A DNA stretch of 64,000 nt from Streptomyces canus. GTDB lineage: Bacteria; Actinomycetota; Actinomycetes; Streptomycetales; Streptomycetaceae. The stretch covers positions 5,615,501 through 5,679,500 of the forward strand of contig NZ_JAUSYQ010000002.1 in assembly GCF_030816965.1 (NCBI RefSeq), written 5' to 3'. Numbering within the stretch: position 1 is the first letter of the stretch; the number at the start of each line of letters is the position of its first letter. The notes under the pieces were generated by a model. That model was not told the DNA's origin, ran no database searches, and saw nothing but the letters and a program-made list of their open reading frames with translations. Made by a program: the position numbers and the translations under genes. This document shows, in pieces, positions 58,857-64,000 of the stretch.

Positions 58857-59723
58857 TTGACCACCCTCTCCACACCCACTCACCAGGACCATCGCCCTGG
58901 CGAAGGACGGCCGATGACGAGCAAGCAGGCTGCTGAGCGGTACGCGCTCGTCGCGGCGGGCGTTGTCATCGTGGCACTCACCGCCGGCGGGTTCTGGCTG
59001 TCGTACGCCCACCTCGCCGAGGTCGCCGGACAGCACGGCCTCAAGAACTCCCCGGTCCGTCAGTGGGCCTGGCCCGCGACCCTGGACGCCTTCATCGTCG
59101 CGGGTGAACTCCTCATGCTCCGCGCGGGTCTGCGCCGCGTCGCCGACGGCTGGGCCATCGCCCTCACCGCCACCGGATCGATCGGTTCCATCGCCCTCAA
59201 CGTGGCCGGGGTCAACGGCACGGGCAACGCCGGCGCCGTGCCTCTCCTCGACTACGTGGTCGCCGCGGTTCCCCCGACAGCCGCGCTGCTGGCCTTCGGC
59301 GTCTTGATGCGGCAGATCCACCAGCTCGTCGCCGACCCACCCGACGCCACCGAACGCCACAACGGTCTCCCGGAGCCAGCAGGTCTCGACGTGGCGGACG
59401 GTCAGGCCGACGTGGCTCGGGGTTCTGCCGAGGTGGCGCAGGGCGCCGCCACTGTGACGGAAACCCCGCAGTCTTCCGCCGAGCCGGAAGACCAGAAGCC
59501 CAGCGCTGTGTCCGACGAGTACCTCGCGATTGCCCGCACCGCGCCACTGGGACGCGGAGACCGTGCCTCGCGCCGCCACATCGAAGCGACGATCCGCGGC
59601 AAGGGCCTCCCGATCGGCAGGGCCGACGCGGAAAAGCTCAAGGACGTCCTGCAAGCCGAACTCGATGAGGCCACCTGTCAGCGGCAGGACGACCTCGACA
59701 TGACCCCCGCTGGCGCTCCCTGA
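58857..59723 (+). CDS. DUF2637 (SpdB-like) membrane protein
   Basis: A 288-residue protein with four transmembrane segments in its first 150 residues (ALVAAGVVIVALTAGGFWLSY, DAFIVAGELLMLRAGL, IALTATGSIGSIALNVAG, LDYVVAAVPPTAALLAFGVL), the DUF2637 pattern found in mobile elements, where SpdB-type proteins assist intermycelial spread. The C-terminal 130 residues are hydrophilic with a possible DNA-binding helix segment (RRHIEATIRGKGLPIG). The TTG at 58857 has AGGAGA nine bases upstream, preferred over the ATG at 58914. Confidence 0.8.
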   Translation: MTTLSTPTHQDHRPGEGRPMTSKQAAERYALVAAGVVIVALTAGGFWLSYAHLAEVAGQHGLKNSPVRQWAWPATLDAFIVAGELLMLRAGLRRVADGWAIALTATGSIGSIALNVAGVNGTGNAGAVPLLDYVVAAVPPTAALLAFGVLMRQIHQLVADPPDATERHNGLPEPAGLDVADGQADVARGSAEVAQGAATVTETPQSSAEPEDQKPSAVSDEYLAIARTAPLGRGDRASRRHIEATIRGKGLPIGRADAEKLKDVLQAELDEATCQRQDDLDMTPAGAP

Positions 59724-59759
59724 GCCCCCGCGCTCCCATCGCTCCGGCGCAACTCGCAT

Positions 59760-59793
59760 CGCTCGTCCCCGCGCAAATCCGCGGGGACGAGCG
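59760..59793 (+). other. Candidate oriT hairpin upstream of mob genes
   Basis: CGCTCGTCCCCGCG (59760-59773) pairs perfectly with CGCGGGGACGAGCG (59780-59793), loop CAAATC. It lies in the 186-base gap before mobC. Relaxase target sites commonly have such an inverted repeat next to the nick site. It could instead be a terminator for the DUF2637 gene. Confidence 0.5.
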
Positions 59794-59909
59794 ACCGCAC
59801 CGCAACGAGTCAACCCGACACCGCCGCTCCACCCGTCCTCGCCCTGACAGGTACGGGACGAGGTCGATCGTCACTGACTGGCCATCAACACCCTATCGAG
59901 AGTCACCTC

Positions 59910-60563
59910 ATGCACAACCAGAACCACGAACCCCCGTCGCACCAGCAGGAGATGACGACCACCACAGCCACCAGTGCGCCAGCAAGGTATCCCGCTGGAC
60001 CGTCCAAGGACGGCCGCAACGGGGAAGTCTCCACCCCGGGGGTGGCGGAGGACCTCGGGCGCCAGGGGGCACCCGAGGAGGAACAGATCGCCGACACCGT
60101 CACCGCCCAGCTGCAGCGCGCCGCCGAAGCCGCCGCGCTGCACCGTGTCGCCCGACGTCGCAAGCCTGACCCGAACGGCCAGCGCAAGGAGCGTGTCGAC
60201 GCCCGCTACAGCCTCGACGAGAAGACCGAGATCCTCGCCATGGCGCGGTCGCTGAACATCGCCGGCGCCCACTACGTCGGCGCTGTCGTCATGGCCCACG
60301 TCCAGGGCGACCTCGCCCTGCCCGGCCAGCGAACCCCGCTCGACGACTACATCGACGAACTGACCGCCCTGCGTGGCGAGGTCGTCAAGATCGGCCACAA
60401 CATCAACCAGATCGCCAAGAAGCTGAACTCCGGCGGCCATATACAGCCTGGGGATACCACCGTCCTGGCCCAGGGCGAACGCACCTTGACCGCGGTCGGC
60501 GCCACCGTCCGCCACATCGCCACAGCCGCGAACCAGGCCGTCACCAAGAAGGCCGCCCGATGA
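59910..60563 (+). CDS. MobC-like relaxosome accessory protein
   Basis: A 217-residue protein. The C-terminal half carries the MobC signature GHNINQIAKKLNSGG (about residues 163-177) after a ribbon-helix-helix-like segment (ARYSLDEKTEILAMARSLNIAG). Such proteins help the relaxase open the DNA at oriT. The N-terminal 70 residues are disordered. It overlaps the relaxase ATG by four bases, so the pair is coupled. Confidence 0.85.
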   Translation: MHNQNHEPPSHQQEMTTTTATSAPARYPAGPSKDGRNGEVSTPGVAEDLGRQGAPEEEQIADTVTAQLQRAAEAAALHRVARRRKPDPNGQRKERVDARYSLDEKTEILAMARSLNIAGAHYVGAVVMAHVQGDLALPGQRTPLDDYIDELTALRGEVVKIGHNINQIAKKLNSGGHIQPGDTTVLAQGERTLTAVGATVRHIATAANQAVTKKAAR

Positions 60564-62278
60564 TCGCGAAGATCCGCAGCGGCAAGGAAACCGCCGGACT
60601 GATCCGGTACCTGTTCGACACGAAGAATGCCAAGGACCACACCGACCCCCATCTGGTCGCCTCCTGGGACGGCTTCGCCCCCGACCCCGGCCGCGCCGAC
60701 GACTTCGACGCCACCAGGAGCCTCCTCGTGGCCGACCTCGACCTGCACGTCAAGCAGGCCCGACGGCTCGGCCGCGCGCCCGAGCAGCACGTGTGGCACT
60801 GCTCGATCCGCGCCGCCGAGACTGACCGCATCCTCAGCGACGAGGAATGGGCCGACATCGCCCGCCGCGTCGTGGCGGCCACCGGCATAGCACCGGAAGG
60901 CGATTCGGACGGATGCCGCTGGGTCGCCGTCCGCCACGCCCCCGACCACATCCACATCGCTGCCACCAAGGTCCGGGCGGATCTGCGCACCGCCCGTCAC
61001 TGGAACGATTACCTCACCGCAGACCGTGAACTCGCTGCCATTGAGAAGGAATACGGCCTGTTCGAAGTGGTCCGCGGTGACCGCACCGCTGCGAAGCGGA
61101 CCACCCGTGCCGAGCAGGAGAAGGCCCGCCGCGCCGGCCAGGAGAAGCCCGCCCGCGAACGGCTGCGCGCCACCGTGCGCACCGCTGTGGCCGCCGCCAC
61201 CAGCGTGGAGGAGTTCGTCCACCTGCTCAACCACCTCGACGGCGTGCTCGTCGAGGTCGTCCACTTCCCCTCGGGTGACGTGCGCGGCTACAAGGTCGCC
61301 AGCGAAGACACCACCACCGCCGACAACGAGCCCGTCTGGTTCTCCGGCTCCGAACTCGCCCCGGACCTCTCCTTCCCCAAGATCCAAAAGCGCCTGGAGA
61401 GCATCGACCCACAGTCCGCTGACAAGCCAGGCCGGCGCAGGCCCAACCCCTGGCACCAGGCCACCGCCGCCGCCGAACGCATCCCCCACCACCTCGACCA
61501 GACGGACGACGAAGCCTCCCAGGCCCACCTCGCCGCCTTCGGCGAAGCCCTCGACGCCCTCCCCCTCCTCGCACCCCAGCCCCTGCGCCCCCAACTCCGA
61601 GAGGCGGCGACCGCGTTCGAGCGCGCCACTCGCTCCCGCATCATGGCCGAACATCACCACGCCCGCGCACTGCGCGGCGCGGTACGGGCGATCGTCCGCG
61701 AGCCCGCCTCCAAGGACGGCGCCGTCCTGGCGATGTTCCTGGACGCGGCGATCCTCGTGGTCGTTGCCGCTGCCCGCTGGCACCAGCTCCGCCACCACGA
61801 CCAGCAGGTCGCCGCCGCCCAGCAGACACTGGTCCACCTCCAGGCCGCCTACGACCAAGCCGCAGCCGCACCCCTGGCCGCCCTCGCGCAGCGCCAGCCA
61901 CCTCAGCAGGCCGTGGAACGGCAGATCCGCCGCCTACGCCAGGCCGTGCCCGAGCATGCGGAGCAGATCATCGAAGATCCCGCTTTCGCGGCTCTCACCG
62001 CCGCCCTCGCCGAGGCAGAAGCAGCCGGACACGACCCGGAACGGCTCCTCCAGCAGGTCGCCGACCAGCGTGCCCTGAACGACGCCCGCCGCCCCGCACG
62101 AGTCCTGGCCTGGCGCATCCAACGCCTCAGCGAAAGGCCGGCACCCAGCGCACAAGCCCGTGCAGCACAAGCCCACAGCCCAGCCTGGGGCGACAGCGCA
62201 GCACGGCGCCCCGACGCTCCAGAGCACACGGCAGCAGCCGCCCCGGCCCCGCAGCCGTCGCAGGCTCGGCGGCGCTGA
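60560..62278 (+). CDS. Relaxase/mobilization nuclease (MobA-like, MOBP type)
   Basis: A 572-residue relaxase. The N-terminal nuclease domain (MIAKIRSGKETAGLIRYLFD, VWHCSIRAAETDRILSDEEW) contains the metal-binding RHAPDHIHIA triad at about residues 124-132 and probably uses a tyrosine in GLIRYL for nicking. The C-terminal half is a helical, Arg/Gln/Ala-rich tail with one hydrophobic segment (MFLDAAILVVVAAARW). It is the transfer initiator; no FtsK/TraB translocase is visible in the window, so the element may be mobilizable rather than self-transmissible, or the translocase lies beyond. Confidence 0.9.
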   Translation: MIAKIRSGKETAGLIRYLFDTKNAKDHTDPHLVASWDGFAPDPGRADDFDATRSLLVADLDLHVKQARRLGRAPEQHVWHCSIRAAETDRILSDEEWADIARRVVAATGIAPEGDSDGCRWVAVRHAPDHIHIAATKVRADLRTARHWNDYLTADRELAAIEKEYGLFEVVRGDRTAAKRTTRAEQEKARRAGQEKPARERLRATVRTAVAAATSVEEFVHLLNHLDGVLVEVVHFPSGDVRGYKVASEDTTTADNEPVWFSGSELAPDLSFPKIQKRLESIDPQSADKPGRRRPNPWHQATAAAERIPHHLDQTDDEASQAHLAAFGEALDALPLLAPQPLRPQLREAATAFERATRSRIMAEHHHARALRGAVRAIVREPASKDGAVLAMFLDAAILVVVAAARWHQLRHHDQQVAAAQQTLVHLQAAYDQAAAAPLAALAQRQPPQQAVERQIRRLRQAVPEHAEQIIEDPAFAALTAALAEAEAAGHDPERLLQQVADQRALNDARRPARVLAWRIQRLSERPAPSAQARAAQAHSPAWGDSAARRPDAPEHTAAAAPAPQPSQARRR

Positions 62279-62339
62279 TCACGATCTCAGCTGCGGGCGG
62301 TGACGCGCTGTCAGACGCCAGAACGAGGCACCGCAGCAC

Positions 62340-62373
62340 GAAGCCGGGCTCCCCAACTGGGACGCCCGGCTTC
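62340..62373 (+). terminator. Terminator after the mob operon
   Basis: GAAGCCGGGC (62340-62349) pairs perfectly with GCCCGGCTTC (62364-62373) over a 14-base loop, 62 bases after the relaxase stop. The surrounding 62279-62532 gap holds no supported gene. Confidence 0.75.
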
Positions 62374-62532
62374 ACCGCGTGGGAGGTCCTGGAACTGCTG
62401 GAGCGTCCAGGAGCCGGTCGAATGTGCTCTCCGACAGTACCCGGCACAGCACCGGTGCACTGGAACTAAGGGAATCGGCGAGCACGGCGACAAAGTCATG
62501 CGCGCCGGCGCCGAACGACGCCGACAGGGTGG

Positions 62533-63225
62533 TCACAAGGCTGCCTCGGCCTTGTCGAGCGCCTTCTCCAGGTTGGCGTCCACAAGTCCCGGCGCGCCCG
62601 AGACGAGCACAAGGACGTTGCCGATCCGGATCGCCGTCTGCTTGACGACGCTGCGCTGCCCACCGATCGAGTAGGTGAGCAGCTGGCTCCACTGCTCGTC
62701 GCCCAGGTCAGGGGCGGGCGTCACCTGCGTGCCCACGGTGACGATGGTGTGGCCCGACATCACCTGGTACGTGGGGCAGGAGACCATCGCATCGAAAATC
62801 TCCCCTATGCCCTTGGACAGCTTCGCCGCGGTGGCGCTGTACAACTCCTCCGCCAGCTCGGAGTTGCCGCCCCCAGCGTAGGTGAAGGACGCCTTCGCCT
62901 TGCGGGGGAAGGCGAGGCTTGTGCTGGTCGAGGCGTCGCCGCCGAGCTTCTCCAGCGCCGGGCAGTTCACGGTCACGTCGTCGTGGGCCGCCGCGCGCTG
63001 CGGCATGCGGGTGTAGTCCCCGCCGAGGTCGCTCTCGTCCAAGAGCAGCTTCGCCAGTGCAGTCGAAGACAACGGAGCGGGCGCCACACTCTCGCCGTCC
63101 GGGTGCACCGGGACGGTTGGGGAGGACATCGTGCGGGAGGAGGCGTCGCTGCCGTGGAAACAGCCCGCCAGGACCAAGATAGCGAGGACGCTGAGGCCGC
63201 GGACGGTCGTGGCGTGAAGGCGCAT
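62533..63225 (-). CDS. Secreted lipoprotein, unknown function
   Basis: A 230-residue exported lipoprotein. The signal MRLHATTVRGLSVLAILVLAGC ends in a lipobox (LAGC). The mature region (LDESDLGGDYTRMP..., FTYAGGGNSELAEELYSATAAKL, SGHTIVTVG) is a beta/alpha domain like the PknH-sensor-type extracellular domains, with two cysteines (VNCPALE, VSCPTYQ) spaced for a disulfide. The ATG at 63225 follows AAGGGG. It may be element cargo or the flanking chromosome; no attachment site decides this. Confidence 0.78.
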   Translation of the reverse strand: MRLHATTVRGLSVLAILVLAGCFHGSDASSRTMSSPTVPVHPDGESVAPAPLSSTALAKLLLDESDLGGDYTRMPQRAAAHDDVTVNCPALEKLGGDASTSTSLAFPRKAKASFTYAGGGNSELAEELYSATAAKLSKGIGEIFDAMVSCPTYQVMSGHTIVTVGTQVTPAPDLGDEQWSQLLTYSIGGQRSVVKQTAIRIGNVLVLVSGAPGLVDANLEKALDKAEAAL

Positions 63226-63325
63226 AGGAAACCCCTTTGTGGCCTGTTGTGGCCTGCGAAACGGACGGTCTGACCTGCCGGCCCTCCGGGCGCCGGCAGT
63301 ACGAAGGCGCAGGGGTTTCGGGAGG

Positions 63326-63796
63326 TCAATGGCCGAGGTGGCGCAGGCCCTCTTCGAGAGTGGGGTGGAACCGGTCGACGGGACCGGAGTTGCGGTTGAA
63401 CCAGACCGCATCCAGGCCGGGCTCCTTCGTCTCGTGGCCGGCCCGGCAGCGCAGCCATATGGAGTCGTCGCGCATGCAGAAGACGATCCAGTCCCGGTAC
63501 ATGCCGCACTCGGGGCACGTACGGACCTCGCCGTCGACGACGAGCGGTGGCTGCCAGCGCATCATCACCCCGGCCACGTCCTGGCGCGACGGCACCCGCA
63601 GCTCCTGCGGCAGGAAGTCGGGCACAACCGCTTCCCCTGCGGTGGGGGCTTGGGGGGTCGGCTCGGGGAAGTTGGGCCACGGCTGCGTGGCCTGCAGCCG
63701 CAAGAGCAGCGCGTGGCCCGCATGCTGGGCTTCACGGAACGCGCGGTCCTCGCGAGCGCGTCGGAACAAGAACAAGGCTCTCTCCTTCTCTGTCAT
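63326..63796 (-). CDS. Conserved hypothetical protein with zinc-ribbon-like motif
   Basis: A 156-residue protein. CPECG (middle) and C.AGH (RCRAGHET) could form a zinc site around IVFCMRDDSIWLRC. The N-terminus is helical with KERALFLFRRARED. It is known in Streptomyces but has no assigned function. It is transcribed toward the lipoprotein gene at 63225. Confidence 0.7.
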   Translation of the reverse strand: MTEKERALFLFRRAREDRAFREAQHAGHALLLRLQATQPWPNFPEPTPQAPTAGEAVVPDFLPQELRVPSRQDVAGVMMRWQPPLVVDGEVRTCPECGMYRDWIVFCMRDDSIWLRCRAGHETKEPGLDAVWFNRNSGPVDRFHPTLEEGLRHLGH

Positions 63797-63850
63797 CTGG
63801 CGGGCGCGGGGGCACGCCTCGTCTGACCTGCTACCACGCGGGAGATCGGC

Positions 63851-63878
63851 GAGGAGCCGCTTACGACAGCGGCTCCTC
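63851..63878 (-). terminator. Terminator of the truncated gene at the right edge
   Basis: GAGGAGCCGCT (63851-63861) pairs perfectly with AGCGGCTCCTC (63868-63878), loop TACGAC. It lies 13 bases after the stop of the leftward partial gene. Confidence 0.7.
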
Positions 63879-63891
63879 TGGTCGGGCGCCG

Positions 63892-64000
63892 TTAGCTGCG
63901 ACGGACCACGGTGAGTCGCCCTTCGGCGCTCGCAGGGACGGTTCGGCGGAGCACCGGAGCCGGTGAGGCGAGCGAGGCGACGAACGCCGCCACCAGCTCA
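63892..64000 (-). CDS. Truncated CDS at right edge, unknown product
   Basis: The last 35 residues of a leftward gene are open: ELVAAFVASLASPAPVLRRT...GRLTVVRRS, then TAA at 63894-63892. The frame is coherent with codon bias and followed by a terminator. The 5' part lies outside the window. Confidence 0.6.
   Translation of the reverse strand, partial: ELVAAFVASLASPAPVLRRTVPASAEGRLTVVRRS

Noticed and set aside
58402..58860. A 152-residue frame in the iteron-like region
   Set aside because: Overlaps the end of the DUF3631 gene; composition is repeat driven and there is no ribosome site.

Overview
This window is chromosomal DNA of a Streptomyces (or a very close relative). It has very high G+C, strong third-position G/C bias, many GTG and a few TTG starts, and a gene order that matches, from memory, the Streptomyces coelicolor core region running from the ArsA/wblA neighbourhood through crp, nth, acsA, the tad cluster, bldG, hppA and topA to tmk. 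No database search was run; family names come from visible motifs and recalled synteny.

Layout. 1-9.1 kb: ArsA-like ATPase (cut by the window edge), DUF4177 and RidA proteins, NUDIX and MBL-fold hydrolases, a nucleotidyltransferase, the Crp regulator, endonuclease III, a CoA-type NUDIX and a MarP-type membrane serine protease. 9.1-22.4 kb: an alpha/beta hydrolase and holin-X pair, NhaA, acetyl-CoA synthetase, a decayed ECF sigma gene, a SulP transporter fused to carbonic anhydrase, a deacetylase-like lipoprotein, a CooC/MinD-like ATPase and a HAD phosphatase. 22.4-28.6 kb: a probable 6S-like small RNA, then the ssd-tadA-tadB-tadC-pilin-tadE-tadG pilus/secretion operon. 28.6-35 kb: a DUF1998 helicase facing bldG and its anti-sigma partner, then the proton-pumping pyrophosphatase. 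35-50 kb: a lipoprotein, a methyltransferase, a PASTA-less Ser/Thr kinase, topA, the MFS-thymidylate kinase fusion, holB and a secreted peptidase.

At 50.2 kb a tRNA-Thr(CGT) marks the start of an accessory region. Its 3' end is repeated at 54.2 kb. Between the two copies are an integrase tail remnant, an AT-rich promoter region with a clean operator-like palindrome, and a tight three-gene cassette: a winged-helix protein, a divergent AAA+ ATPase, and a zinc-ribbon protein with HARE-HTH-like domains. I recognise this cassette as no named system, and it is the best candidate for something undescribed. Right of the second copy lies an integrative mobilizable element: tyrosine integrase, XRE regulator, Xis-like protein, DUF3631 ATPase, an iteron-like region, a DUF2637 membrane protein, a candidate oriT hairpin, MobC and relaxase. 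A lipoprotein, a zinc-ribbon protein and a truncated gene follow to the window end. No right-hand attachment site is visible.

Data quality. Four conserved genes (a nucleotidyltransferase, an unnamed oxidoreductase-like gene, ssd and the essential tmk) each carry a single-base G/C indel in an otherwise intact frame. Sequencing or assembly error is likelier than four independent pseudogenes. The ECF sigma remnant, by contrast, has several shifts and looks truly decayed.
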